Positions 20,411 to 30,507 of a DNA stretch of 64,000 nucleotides are shown here, piece after piece. The notes beneath the pieces were generated by a model. It searched no databases. It saw only the letters and a list, made by a program, of their open reading frames with translations, and was not told the DNA's origin. Positions within the stretch are counted from its first letter, which is position 1; every line of letters starts with the position of its first letter. Source of the stretch: Moesziomyces globuligerus (Eukaryota; Basidiomycota; Ustilaginomycetes; Ustilaginales; Ustilaginaceae); assembly GCA_030849465.1 (NCBI GenBank), contig JARVLF010000011.1:420814-484813 (forward strand). The letters run 5' to 3'. Made by a program: the position numbers and the translations under genes.

Positions 20411-21450
20411 GATGGCAAGTTTGCTCGCGTAGAGCGAAGAGCAAGCACCAACTCCGGGATGGACAAGGTTATGAGCTGCACAAGGCCTAAGGTGGAATGT
20501 GGGGGAAGGGCTATGGAAGGAGGAGAATGTCGCTGCCTTAAATAACGTTACAATCGGTCAGCATGGGCGGTCTGAGATGACCAAGTAAGCTGCCGCGTGC
20601 GTTTGGCAGGTGTCAGGCATAAAGCAAGCGGGACGTATGCACGGAACAGGGTTCCGGACAAGGCGGGTGGGAGAGCGCTTCCGAAGAAGCCGGCCTGGGA
20701 GGTCCCCGCGGAGGAAGACATGCGGACGGAAGCCGACTTCCATGGGTCGTTGAACGCCAGCACGCGAGTAGCATAGAGGGGTCTGGGATGTGATGATGAG
20801 CGCATTGTGTCTTGGCAGCAATGCCATGTGGTGTAACGACGCCTGCGAAGCTTGAGATGCTTGATGACCGGTGCGGGAGGGGGTCACGCTTTCGAGCCCT
20901 ATGGCCTAATACCTCGCAGGCACAGTTGGGCAGGCGAATTCTGTTATTTCGGCCAATTTTTCGCAAGCCTGAGTTGGCCCCCTTAGGGCGCAAGCCGAGA
21001 GCCAGTCCAAAAAATAAACCCCCCCGTTTGGTTCGATACGCTGTCCGGAAGTGGATTTCCGTGCAGCTCGGGTGATTTGAACCCTGAAGTTGGGCTTGCC
21101 GATGACCTGTCCGCTGTCGCTTTGCCCCGCTCCGCTCGTCAGCCGCTTGCGACCCGGAGGTGCACAAGTACGTCATCTTATCCGCCTGCTTTCATCGCTT
21201 GCTCGGTGGTTCGATCCCGTCCCCCTCACCTCCCGGAAGCGGTCGCCGGGTCCACAACCCATTGCCCAAATTCTCCTATGCTCCGGCTCGGGGTCTGCAT
21301 CCGTCCTTGGCCACCTGCGGCACTGCTTCGGACTAGCGCTCTTCTGGGGTCCACCAGCGCCACGCACCAAAGCGACGCTTGTTTATGCGCGGACACGGAG
21401 AATTTCTCCCCTTCTTGCCTGGTTCGCCCGGACCGACTCGTTGACTCCGA
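20411..21450. promoter_or_regulatory. Long 5' region of the ABC transporter gene
   Basis: 1040 bp without a convincing gene, much longer than other gaps nearby; it also holds the 3' flank of the PPR gene. At 20703-20712 the sequence CCCGCGGA matches the yeast drug-response element TCCGCGGA at seven of eight positions, about 295 bases upstream of the ATG. No role is shown. Confidence 0.4.
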
Positions 21451-24012
21451 TCAAGGCGAGCTTACTGCTGGCTCAACAGTGCCCCGTGCGTCCTGGCTCG
21501 CGCGAGTCTCGAGGTGCTCGAGCACGCGAGTCAGTCGGTTGTCGAGCCGGAAGCCCTTCCACGCCTGCTCGCCTTCCTGCGCCCCGCTAAACTTGTCGGC
21601 TACCTTGCGCCACATGGCCAGGCTCCAGCTCGGATGATCGCCGCTCACCCTTCGAATCGCGGTGAGAATCCAGAAGAGCTGGTTGGGTGCGGGCGCTTGC
21701 CGCGCCTGCTCCACTTTCCGCTTGTCCGCCAGCGACATCCAGCCGTCCAGCGTCGAGACCAAGTGCCCAGCACTCTGTGCTCGCACAGCGCTGCGTTTCG
21801 GCAGAATCTGTTCCAGGTCCGGCTCGAACTTTAGGAACGCATCAAAGATCTGCTGGAACGTCTCGATCCGCCAGAGCTTCAGCTGCTGCTCCATTCGCGT
21901 CGAAATGCCTTCGCGCCCCTCTTCGTTGCTTGCCATCGGCATAAGCTTCCACCGGCTCCGTTCCGGATGCTCCGAATCGTACTCCGCCACTTGGCTCGGT
22001 CGGCCGTGTTTGGAAAAGCCAAGGAAGAAGCTTACAAACATCGGTAGCGTGGGCTGCATCATCTTGTCCCTAGTCAGCTCCGCTCTGCGCCCTCCAGTGC
22101 CTTTCCTAGCGCGCGGTAGAGCGCGCGACCGAGAGGGTGTGCTGACAAGGTCCTTGAAGACGCCAAACGCATCTGCAAACCGACCAGATCGCGTGAGGCA
22201 GTTGATCATGGACCCATACGTCACGACGTCCGGTACCACGTGGCGAGGCACACGAGGGATCCCAAACACCGCTTCCACTGCTTTGTTCCCTTTCGCTTCA
22301 GCCAGGCTGGGTCCGCCTGCTCCTGAGGTCCTTTCGTTCTCCGTGGGCCAGCTGAGGGGCTCCGAGCCGATCCGCGCTTTTAGCGGGTCCCTGTGCTTGT
22401 ACTTTTCACCTCGTGACTGTGGGTCAGGATTGCCATAAGCGACGCTCGAATGTCGCGAGTCAAGCTCCGCGTGGACCAGATTCTGCCGCAGCTGACCGTA
22501 CACCTCCAATGCGTCCTCGATGGCCTCGCTGTCGCCCTCGGATCGGCCCAGCATGCGACGGGCCGAGAGGGGTCCGCGTATTTGCCACTGATAGAGTGCA
22601 GTATTGATGCAGTCGATGTTGAGCATGTGCTTGTCGTCCATGGTGCGAACTACGCGCCTCACTGCATCCCATCGATCCAACCGGCAGTACATCGAAATCA
22701 TGATGTTGTACGTGGTCTGGTCCGGCTCCAGCCCGCTCGTTCGCTGCATGCGCTCGAGCACCGAGTGAAACAAGCGATCAGCACGTTCGCTAGGGTCTAG
22801 TCCGACCGGTGCCGCCTCAGCGTCCAGTTTGAATCGCTGCAGCTTGGACGATAGCGAGGCATGGAGCTGCGCAGAATGCGATCCGAGCTCTTCCTGGGTC
22901 ACCCTGGCCACACTATCGGCCTCGTCGTCTTCGTGTGGCTCGTCCGACGAAGTCTCGGAGCCCGGTCGCCGATTTGGACGCGTCGTCCGCGTGATCAGGT
23001 TGAGCAGTGTGTTGTACGTAGCCAGGTCGGGGAATGCCGGCCGGCTTCGACGGTATTCGTGCTTCTCGGAGATAGCCGATCGTGCCAGCGGAGACAGGAT
23101 GCGATCGTGCAAAGCGCGCATGCCTTCGCCCGACAGAGCGTTCGGCGCCTCGCGCGACGCCTGTAGCTGCTTCTGCAGCGTGTGCTGGGAGCGCGATTGC
23201 TCATTGGCTTCGTAGGTCAGCAGCTGGTCCAGCACCTGCTCGACTTCTTCCAGACCCGCACTGCGCAGACTCTTGCTGATGTGAACGAGCGTCGACTGGA
23301 GCGTGGTCGGGGTCATAATCTGATCCCATGCCTGCAGCTCCCTGACGAGTACGTATCTCCGAGACTTTGACTCGCTTCCCGACGCTTGCCCGATGCGCGC
23401 AAGCAGACGCCGTTGCTGAGCGCGCACGTCCGAGAACACCAGCAGCAGGCGGTTCATTCCTGCCCTGGTATTGCTGCTTTCATGGGCCAAGATTCCGAGC
23501 AGTCTGCGACATTCAGCTGGCGTGACAGTGCCGTCGAAGATCTGGCTATCCGTTGCAAATGTGTGGGGGTCGTACGACAATCGACGGTCGCGCAGATCGG
23601 AGTATGCTGACCACACCTCGTCCACAGCGCCAGACAGAAGAGTGGCGTGCAGCCGGCTGAGACCCTTGGCTTGGTCTGCTGCATGCTCGGCTGATGACGG
23701 AGTAAGCGATGGGATGATGGGTCGTTCTGAGTTCATGCGCAACAATGCATTCATTCGCCGTTTGCCAGCGGAAACGCGAGGTTGAATCGCTTCCTTTGCC
23801 TTGTCCGGCTGTGGCGCACCAAGACGGCTGGGCCCAGCTTGCCTCGACGCATCGGATGAGAATTGCTGCTGTTGCTTCGCGCCATTCCATACAGGCGATG
23901 ATCCGGCGGCGTTCCAGCTTCGTTTTGACAGTCCAGGACAGCCTAGACTACAAGTCAGGCAGCGTGATCCGGTCCGGACCTCTCCTGCTGCCGCAGCAAC
24001 CAGCGCTGCCAT
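21451..24012 (-). CDS. Pentatricopeptide repeat (PPR) protein, probably mitochondrial
   Basis: 853 aa, single exon, ATG 24012. The first ~35 residues contain Arg, Lys, Ser and Ala but almost no acid (AAAAGEVRTGSRCL, GLSKRSW), as expected for a mitochondrial presequence. PPR-like helical hairpins are visible near 330 (ATYNTLLNLITR), 430 (DQTTYNIMISMYCRLDRWDA, followed by INTALYQW) and 594 (DVVTYGSMINCLTRSGRFAD). PPR proteins bind organellar RNA and act in its processing, stability or translation; the target cannot be read here. The last ~200 residues show no repeat. Four Gly-poor, charged linkers suggest additional degenerate repeats. Confidence 0.8.
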   Translation of the reverse strand: MAALVAAAAGEVRTGSRCLTCSLGCPGLSKRSWNAAGSSPVWNGAKQQQQFSSDASRQAGPSRLGAPQPDKAKEAIQPRVSAGKRRMNALLRMNSERPIIPSLTPSSAEHAADQAKGLSRLHATLLSGAVDEVWSAYSDLRDRRLSYDPHTFATDSQIFDGTVTPAECRRLLGILAHESSNTRAGMNRLLLVFSDVRAQQRRLLARIGQASGSESKSRRYVLVRELQAWDQIMTPTTLQSTLVHISKSLRSAGLEEVEQVLDQLLTYEANEQSRSQHTLQKQLQASREAPNALSGEGMRALHDRILSPLARSAISEKHEYRRSRPAFPDLATYNTLLNLITRTTRPNRRPGSETSSDEPHEDDEADSVARVTQEELGSHSAQLHASLSSKLQRFKLDAEAAPVGLDPSERADRLFHSVLERMQRTSGLEPDQTTYNIMISMYCRLDRWDAVRRVVRTMDDKHMLNIDCINTALYQWQIRGPLSARRMLGRSEGDSEAIEDALEVYGQLRQNLVHAELDSRHSSVAYGNPDPQSRGEKYKHRDPLKARIGSEPLSWPTENERTSGAGGPSLAEAKGNKAVEAVFGIPRVPRHVVPDVVTYGSMINCLTRSGRFADAFGVFKDLVSTPSRSRALPRARKGTGGRRAELTRDKMMQPTLPMFVSFFLGFSKHGRPSQVAEYDSEHPERSRWKLMPMASNEEGREGISTRMEQQLKLWRIETFQQIFDAFLKFEPDLEQILPKRSAVRAQSAGHLVSTLDGWMSLADKRKVEQARQAPAPNQLFWILTAIRRVSGDHPSWSLAMWRKVADKFSGAQEGEQAWKGFRLDNRLTRVLEHLETRASQDARGTVEPAVSSP

Positions 24013-24367
24013 CGTTGATTGCAGCCACCTCGGCGCGGGAGTAGCCGCACCCTATCAGCCAAGACCGACCCAACCGCGATAGATGCAAAAGCGATGCGAA
24101 GCAGTCAGCTAGTGTGTGGGAGAGACGAATCGAAGCAGTGGAGAGTCAAGAGGGCTGCACGGCTGGGTGCTGAGCAGCTGATCAACTTTCTTCGCGGACC
24201 AGCAATTCTCCGAATTCCGAGTCGCGAGAAATCCTCCACGCAGGACCAGTCGATCTGAAGTGACATACCGCGGATGCTCTCATACTGCACGACACGGAAT
24301 CAGCCTCGCGCCGCACGATCGCCTGGCATGGCTCCTCATGAATGTCGATTGCGTGTTGGGATGGACA
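24013..24367. other. Intergenic between PPR gene and GYP1-like gene
   Basis: 355 bp; promoter of the PPR gene and 3' flank of the Rab GAP gene. No gene seen. Confidence 0.5.
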
Positions 24368-26464
24368 CTATTTGTTGAGGTGGGCCGTGTTGCCGAAGAG
24401 CGTCTTGTACATGAATGCTTCGCTCAGCAGCATCTCGGCATCTTTGTCCGACCAGCTCTGGGTCGGCAGCGACTGCAAGAACATGATGATCCCTTGGAAA
24501 TCCATCGTACGCAGCTTGTCCGTCCACTTGTGCAAGAAGACCGAGCAGACATACAGATGGAAATCTGAGAACGCATCTGGACCCTCGGCCAAATACGTGT
24601 CCCACATGCGGATGATGTTGCGCACGCTCATCTCGCGCATCAGCAGGCAGTTCATCCATCGGAACGCGAACTGCATGTACTCGACACCGTGCTCCTGCAG
24701 ATGGGCATGCAGGGGCGCATCTATACGCGCGACCAGCTCGCCCAGGCGCCGAACCTGACGCTGAATGCCTGGCTGCGCAAAGATGTAGTTGTCTTGGATG
24801 CCGTCGAGCAGTTTGGAAAGGCACCAGAACGTGTCCGCCTCGATCGCCTCGAGCACGTTGGGCGGGAGTAGCGCCACGTCAAACAGCTCTGGATCCGAGT
24901 CGATGTACGCGCTGAGAAACACCTCGAAGAAGGGTGTGGCAAGGTCGTTGATGCCCTGCACGTATCCACTCGCGGGATGGCGGATGGCCCAGACGTAGAG
25001 GATCCGCTCGAGCGCGCGTTGGGTTGCCTGACGCTGCCAAAGTCGGATGCCCGGATTGGTGCGTGGAACGTCAATGTGGATCTGGTGCCAGATCGCCTGG
25101 TCCAGCGCAGCGATCCCTTTGGCGAAGGCGAGCTCTACGCCGGCCACATATTCGGCACGTTTGCGCGACAAGGTGGATGTGCGCACAGAGGCGACGGCAG
25201 GCAGATAGCCAAGCAGCAGCTGCCATACCATCGGTCGCAGCTCGTCCGGTACGCCGGCCCAGGCGAGCGTTCGAAGCTGCGAGATGTCGACGCTCTGCTT
25301 GGATAGACAGCTCAGGAGCTGCTGTCTGCGTCGAGAACTTCGTACGCTTCGCTTGCGCGAGAGACTAAGCTTTCCATCAGCATCAGTCTTGTCGCCGTTG
25401 CTCTCGCCAGCGTGGGCAGCGACTGACGTGGAGTCGGAGCCATCGACATTGAAGCTGGCGTCTGCGCTATCGAGGTGCGACGTGTGCGAAGAGGAGTTGG
25501 ACATGCCTCGACGACCAGCTCCAGCATCGACGAAGCTCGGTCCAGTCATGATCAGGCCATCGCCCGCGGCGGCGATAGGGTCAAACGAGAAATCCTGGGC
25601 CGTGGGCGTAGGCGCTACGCCGAGACTGCTGGTCGTCCTCAGCGCCTGTGTATGGTCGGGGTGCTGATCCGAAGTCGGACTCGGACGTTGGTGCGACGCT
25701 GACCACTGCGCCGTGAGGCGAGTCAAGGCATGCGCGGGATCTCGAACGAGTTGGTCCACGTCGCTGCGCAGTGAGCGACGCAGGATTTCGGTCTCGGTTG
25801 AGCCCGAGCTTGGCTTGCGCGCCGCACCACGCGGGCGCCTCTTTGTTTTGCCTGTATCAAGATCCACATCTTCTGTCTCACTGCCGCTTGCTTGATCCGA
25901 GGGCTTGCGGTCGTCGTGACCGACGAGCTGGAAGCCGCTTGGGCTGCCCCGACCGCTGCCGCTGGCACTTCCTCCAGAGTTGTCGGTGCCGCGATCGAGG
26001 TCGAGACCGGCTGCGATCGCATCGCTGAGATCTGTAGGAGGGCTGCCGACGATGGGCGTATGATCGTGGGGCGTGTCGCTGGTGCTCTTGCTCTGTGCCG
26101 CCTTGTGCCGATCGACGACGGTCCAGCTGGTGCTACGATCGCGTGGAGCCGTGGAAATCGCGACGGCTGGTGTTGGTCCTGCCGTGGCCAGTCCGTCATG
26201 ATGCGACTGGGTGAGGCCATGACGTTGATGCTGGCCTCCCCTTGTTGGTGGCTGCTGCTGTGGATGCGAGGGTTGAGCAGGCGGCTGGTTGGTGGAAGAG
26301 TATGAGGAGGATCGTGACGTAGACTTGAGACTACGGGGCACGTTGGTTCTCGGTGCGATTTGCGTGACAAAATCTTCATCGTCAGATTCGATACCCCAAG
26401 CCTGGTCGTCGAAGTCGCCGGGAGCCTTCCTCATGGCCGAGCCGGACCGTGCCGAGCTTTGCAT
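24368..26464 (-). CDS. GYP1: TBC-domain Rab GTPase-activating protein, GYP1 type
   Basis: 698 aa from ATG 26464 (MQSSARSGSAMRKAPGDFDD). The frame stays open for 121 more codons upstream, but those read as basic low-complexity sequence; the conserved-looking start is this ATG or the one ten codons later. Residues 1-390 are disordered. The TBC domain covers about 400-690: LAWAGVPDELRPMVWQLLLGYLP, the arginine finger Arg468 in HIDVPRTNPG, and the glutamine finger Gln503 in SGYVQGINDLATPF. Both catalytic fingers are therefore present. The C-terminal end with FAFRWMNCLLMREM and LPTQSW matches Gyp1/TBC1D22. Gyp1 stimulates GTP hydrolysis on Ypt1/Rab1 at the Golgi. Confidence 0.88.
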   Translation of the reverse strand: MQSSARSGSAMRKAPGDFDDQAWGIESDDEDFVTQIAPRTNVPRSLKSTSRSSSYSSTNQPPAQPSHPQQQPPTRGGQHQRHGLTQSHHDGLATAGPTPAVAISTAPRDRSTSWTVVDRHKAAQSKSTSDTPHDHTPIVGSPPTDLSDAIAAGLDLDRGTDNSGGSASGSGRGSPSGFQLVGHDDRKPSDQASGSETEDVDLDTGKTKRRPRGAARKPSSGSTETEILRRSLRSDVDQLVRDPAHALTRLTAQWSASHQRPSPTSDQHPDHTQALRTTSSLGVAPTPTAQDFSFDPIAAAGDGLIMTGPSFVDAGAGRRGMSNSSSHTSHLDSADASFNVDGSDSTSVAAHAGESNGDKTDADGKLSLSRKRSVRSSRRRQQLLSCLSKQSVDISQLRTLAWAGVPDELRPMVWQLLLGYLPAVASVRTSTLSRKRAEYVAGVELAFAKGIAALDQAIWHQIHIDVPRTNPGIRLWQRQATQRALERILYVWAIRHPASGYVQGINDLATPFFEVFLSAYIDSDPELFDVALLPPNVLEAIEADTFWCLSKLLDGIQDNYIFAQPGIQRQVRRLGELVARIDAPLHAHLQEHGVEYMQFAFRWMNCLLMREMSVRNIIRMWDTYLAEGPDAFSDFHLYVCSVFLHKWTDKLRTMDFQGIIMFLQSLPTQSWSDKDAEMLLSEAFMYKTLFGNTAHLNK

Positions 26465-26870
26465 TGGAGACGGAGATGTTGGGCCTTTCGTAACAGGCAA
26501 AGGTCGAAAGAAAGCGCTACGGGGGCAACAACCGTCGAAGTGACTTTGTTTGCGAAGATGTCGGGTTGGACGCAGTGCAGCACTGCCAGCCGTCTGCAAC
26601 CACGTCGGCGGGGGCCTCCAAGAAGCGTCTGTCGCTCGTCTGGTTAGGAGATGGTGCTGTGCGCGACGATGATGGAAGCGAGCTGGTTGCTTTGTAGGGT
26701 CGCTTGGTGGATCCGAAACCAGCTTGGAAGCAATTGACGGCCTGGCTTTGACGGCCTCATGCCGCGAGCGAGTCCGTGCGCTCTCCGTTTCCACCAAGTC
26801 TACATACCACATACGAGGAGAAGACACGTGGACATATGATGACTTACGTAGATGACGATGACATCGACCA
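26465..26870. promoter_or_regulatory. Upstream region of GYP1-like gene and tRNA 5' flank
   Basis: 406 bp. The GYP1 frame continues open to 26827, so the N-terminus may be longer than called. The tRNA gene starts at the right edge in the opposite direction. Confidence 0.5.
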
Positions 26871-26963
26871 GCTCCTTTAGCTCAGTGGGAGAGCGCGCCA
26901 CTCGTACAACGATTCTTCGAATCCGAAATGGTGAGGTCACTAGTTCAATCCTGGTAGGGAGCA
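26871..26963 (+). tRNA. tRNA-Thr (anticodon CGT) with 21-nt intron
   Basis: The cloverleaf folds completely. Acceptor stem GCTCCTT pairs with AGGGAGC (one G-U), with discriminator A at 26963. The D-arm is GCTC AGTGGGA GAGC. Anticodon stem CGCCA pairs with TGGTG; the loop reads CTCGTA plus A, giving anticodon CGT at 26903-26905. Variable loop is AGGTC; T-arm is ACTAG TTCAATC CTGGT. Between position 37 and 38 lies an intron of 21 nt (26907-26927, boundary could shift by one). A run of seven T follows about 20 nt downstream (26982-26988), suitable as a Pol III terminator. It decodes ACG. Confidence 0.96.
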
Positions 26964-27943
26964 GTGCATTGTGCGCATTTCCTTTTTTTCTTTGGTTTTC
27001 TTATATTTTTTCTTTTTGCTTTTTTCAGGTAAATTTACTCCGTCTGGATTTTGAGCCGGGCCTGTAACAAACAGATGAGCTCGAAGCGAGTCTCTGATCA
27101 CCGAAGACCATTGATGCAAGTTCTAGAATGGACGGGTGGATAGCAGCAGGCTACAGCGAGCCACTGAGTGTCGGTAGAGAGAAGAGAGGACGAAGCTCAA
27201 TGTGGAAAGAGGCGAGCAAGAAAGTCGAGGCTGCCCTGGCTATCGTGGACGAAGGGGCATGGGGCATGATGCATGACGTGCCCTCATGCATCGTTAGCAG
27301 GCAACCAGACCAAGCTCTCACAGCCTTCTGATTGATGCGAGGTCGGAGCCGACCGCCGGCCGCGCTCTATGGGGTTTGCAGATGTGCTCGGATCATCTCA
27401 GCGAAGCCTGGACACCTCGGCTTCACTGCATCTTGGACGTGGTCGGCTTGCTGGCTTGCTTGCTGGCTGCCGAAGGGGCACGAGAGGAGTGCGTACAGCC
27501 CCGTACCGTGTCTGCGGAACTCTGGCTGAGACTGAGTCACTTGTACACTTGAGGTTGCCCGAGGCATGGCAAAGTACTGTAGGTTCGGGGTGGACCTGTC
27601 TCTGGCCTCGAATCCAAGACGCGAGGCACACATTCCGAACCGAAGAGCTTTGCGGACAGATCTGGATTCACAGCCTAAGCGAAGCATCCAACCGCCCAAA
27701 AAGGGTCGTCCCGGGCTATGCAACGATATGAAACCTCCGCTGGGCCCGTCCCGCCTACAGTTGCCCGAAACCAATCCGATGGCATGCCTGCTCCGAGCCC
27801 CCGCCTCCCAACCTCAGTCCAAAGTCAAAGATGCCATCGAACTTGGTCATCCCCCTTCCCACCACCACCATCACCACCAGCATCAGCATCGACGCACCTG
27901 AGGAGAGTCCGAGGCTCGATCCTTGCCCACCGCTCATGGCGCC
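26964..27943. other. Gene-free stretch between tRNA-Thr and the LtrA-like gene
   Basis: 980 bp. It starts with the Pol III T-run and a pyrimidine-rich, AT-richer segment (about 26980-27050). The part next to the LtrA-like gene contains a CACCAC/CATCAC-rich run (27861-27892). Short ORFs occur on both strands but none looks like a protein. Confidence 0.5.
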
Positions 27944-30325
27944 ATGATGGGCGACACACAGGAGTACGATGCGGGTCGACCGGCCCCATCACAGCAGCCT
28001 TTGGAATCAGCACAGCCACCAGGATCTCCCGAAGCATCGCGTTCGGCTACCTTGGACACCATGGTCGGTTCTCAAACTTTGGAGGCTACCGCTTACGCCG
28101 ACAAATCTCCTGCCTCAGCTATCGCGTCGCATGCATCCCGAAGCACTCAGCAGCCAGACGATAGGGTCGAGTTTGGCGCCACATCCTCGCCTGCGGACCA
28201 GCACGATGCCGCACCCTTCGGTTCATCTGGCCATCGTCCGCCCCAAGAAAGCGAACATGCTTCCTTGCTGCCGCAAGCGAAAGAGCGAGCCACCCAGCCA
28301 CCTTGCCACGCCGATCCGCTCCATTCGGAGCTGCCGCGCAGCCAGGCCCACGATCACGAAGCGACGCCAGACGACCACGAAATGGTGCTGCTCAGCGCTC
28401 ATGCTGCTTCCCATGCTCCGAGCTACAGCGACCTCTTCTTTGATCTCCTCTTCGCCGCCTGCCTCAACACGTACAGCAACGCCGTCTCGCTCGAAAAGTT
28501 TGGCAACGTCGCCGCCTTCCTCGGCTACTTCAGCGCCCTCTGGTGGGCCTGGTGGAGTCAGGCCTACTTTGACGTCCGATATCGCCGTCCCTCCCATCGA
28601 CATCCCTTCCTCTTCAAGTCGTGCCAGCGTGTCATCCGTGCTGCCGTCCTGGGTCTCTGGGTCGCCTTCTCCACCACGCCCTCCGAGTTCTCCCGCGGCG
28701 GCTTCACAAACTTCACCCTCATCTGCGGCTGCTCCCGCATGGCTCTAGCGCTGGACCATGCGGTGGTCCTCGTGTACGATCTTGTCCGCTGGCGCAAGCA
28801 TCCCTCGTCTGCGCACGTAGAGCTGCGCCGATACGAGCACGAGCCTGCCGAGTCACCCCCACCTACTTCCCACGCGATTCCTTCCTCCAAGGCTCATTCG
28901 TCGAACAAGGCCATTGCCGCCATCTCTCGGACGCATCTGGTCTCAATTGCCTCGCTGGTAGCGTCTGGTCTGCTCTGGATCCTCAGCCGTCTCGTGCCCC
29001 GCCACGGCGTCACAGCTCCGCTTCTGGTCATGTGGATCGCCGGCGTGGCTCTCGAAGCTGCGGGTCAGCTTGCCAACGAGCTCAGCGGCGCGCTGTCCTT
29101 ACTCGGTGACAGCGTTTTGCCCGAGCGCCTCGTGCTGTTCGGTCTCATCATCCTCGGCGAAGGCTTCACTGGCATCGCAGAGACCCTCAATCGCATCAGT
29201 CCCGGCGCCAAGATCCAGAACGAGGCGTTGGGCGGAGCCGCGATCGAGAGCGGAGGCTGGGGTGGCGACACGATCCTGCAGGCAATCTCGTGTGTGCTCA
29301 TCGTCGTGCTTCAATTCGGAGGCTACTTCCATCGTGCCACCAACCACATCGACGCACGCTCCGTCTGGATCGTGGTGTGGGCCTACATCCACATGGTGCT
29401 GCACATGTCGTCAGCGCTGCTGGTGATCGGCCTCAAGAAGATCCTCAGCTTCCAGAATACGCGGAACGCGATGGACGACTTCTTCGCCAACCCGACCATC
29501 TACCTTCCCAATACACCGCAGTGGCAGAATCTCACGCCGGAGCAGGCGGTCCAGCCATACAATGACGGAGGCGGCACCAGCCCGCTCTCGACCAACGGCA
29601 CGCTGGCGGGCATCTCGGCCATCATCTCGGTGATCCAAAGCAACGACGGTGCCAACATCCCGACGTTGGGTGAAGCGCAGCGGCTGATCGCCTCGGTGGT
29701 GGGGTTGGCAGGCGGCGATGCACAGGCGCAGAGGGTGGTGGAGCAGGCCGACTCGACAGACGCGAGCAATGCGCTCTCGTCTCAATTTGCCCCGAGTCTG
29801 GTGCTGCCGTTTCGGTCGTACTTTGAGTTTGCCGACAACGTGGTGAACCCAGACTCGATCAACGAGTACATTGTCAAGTCGCTCTTCCAGTACAAGTACA
29901 TCTATGTGGCGAGTGCCATGTACCTGACGGTGGACATTGTGATCAAGACGATGCAGAATGCGCGCGATCGCGGGCTGCGCTCGTTCCGCTGGGCGATGGC
30001 GGTGCGCTTTGCATTTGCGGTGCTGCTCGTGCTGCTGCAGGTCGTGTTCACTGTCTTCGAAGGCGCACCGTCGACGGCGGCGCTCGACGGCGCGCTGGCG
30101 ATCTGCGCTGCCGTGCTGCTTGCCGAGCTGATCGCGCAGCAGGCGCTAGATGCACTCCGTCCCCGTCTCGACCGTCCGCGACCAGCAGGGCGCGGGGGAC
30201 ACAAAGCTGGACGGATGCCGTTCTTCCGCATCCCGCGCCGCGAATCACCCAATCGCTCCGCCTCGAGTCTGGATAAACCGAGCGATGATCAGCATCTCGA
30301 GATGCAGACGCGGCTTGCTCACTGA
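27944..30325 (+). CDS. LtrA-family multispanning membrane protein
   Basis: 793 aa, single exon. The first ATG is 27944 (MMGDTQEYDAG); an in-frame TTG lies just upstream. Residues 1-150 are polar and disordered. The membrane part begins with SYSDLFFDLLFAACLNTYS and continues FLGYFSALWWAWWSQAYFDVRY; these are the hallmark first two helices of the low-temperature requirement A (LtrA) family. Further hydrophobic segments follow to about 520. Then comes a soluble loop with several Gln, Asn and Ala-rich stretches (520-640) and another helix group before the basic Arg/Pro tail. Function in fungi is unknown; the bacterial namesake was linked to growth in the cold. Confidence 0.82.
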   Translation: MMGDTQEYDAGRPAPSQQPLESAQPPGSPEASRSATLDTMVGSQTLEATAYADKSPASAIASHASRSTQQPDDRVEFGATSSPADQHDAAPFGSSGHRPPQESEHASLLPQAKERATQPPCHADPLHSELPRSQAHDHEATPDDHEMVLLSAHAASHAPSYSDLFFDLLFAACLNTYSNAVSLEKFGNVAAFLGYFSALWWAWWSQAYFDVRYRRPSHRHPFLFKSCQRVIRAAVLGLWVAFSTTPSEFSRGGFTNFTLICGCSRMALALDHAVVLVYDLVRWRKHPSSAHVELRRYEHEPAESPPPTSHAIPSSKAHSSNKAIAAISRTHLVSIASLVASGLLWILSRLVPRHGVTAPLLVMWIAGVALEAAGQLANELSGALSLLGDSVLPERLVLFGLIILGEGFTGIAETLNRISPGAKIQNEALGGAAIESGGWGGDTILQAISCVLIVVLQFGGYFHRATNHIDARSVWIVVWAYIHMVLHMSSALLVIGLKKILSFQNTRNAMDDFFANPTIYLPNTPQWQNLTPEQAVQPYNDGGGTSPLSTNGTLAGISAIISVIQSNDGANIPTLGEAQRLIASVVGLAGGDAQAQRVVEQADSTDASNALSSQFAPSLVLPFRSYFEFADNVVNPDSINEYIVKSLFQYKYIYVASAMYLTVDIVIKTMQNARDRGLRSFRWAMAVRFAFAVLLVLLQVVFTVFEGAPSTAALDGALAICAAVLLAELIAQQALDALRPRLDRPRPAGRGGHKAGRMPFFRIPRRESPNRSASSLDKPSDDQHLEMQTRLAH

Positions 30326-30507
30326 TCGTGTCCACTTAGGAAGCACACCAGGACGAGAGTTGTTACGGGAATTATGCTGCATTTTTATTGGAGGTGGGCG
30401 GGTGTGTTTGAGAAAGGCAGGGAGATGGGAGGATGAGGATAGACTATCAGGAGACAGCCGATGTGGGCGTGGTGCTAGGGACCGCTTGTTGGGGCGACGA
30501 TGCGCAC

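Noticed and set aside
19229..20545. 438-codon forward ORF opposite the ABC transporter N-terminus
   Set aside because: Antisense shadow of NBD1, with no domain of its own.
21185..21235. A TTCGATC loop resembling a tRNA T-arm
   Set aside because: A weak stem can be drawn, but there is no D-arm, anticodon arm or acceptor stem upstream.
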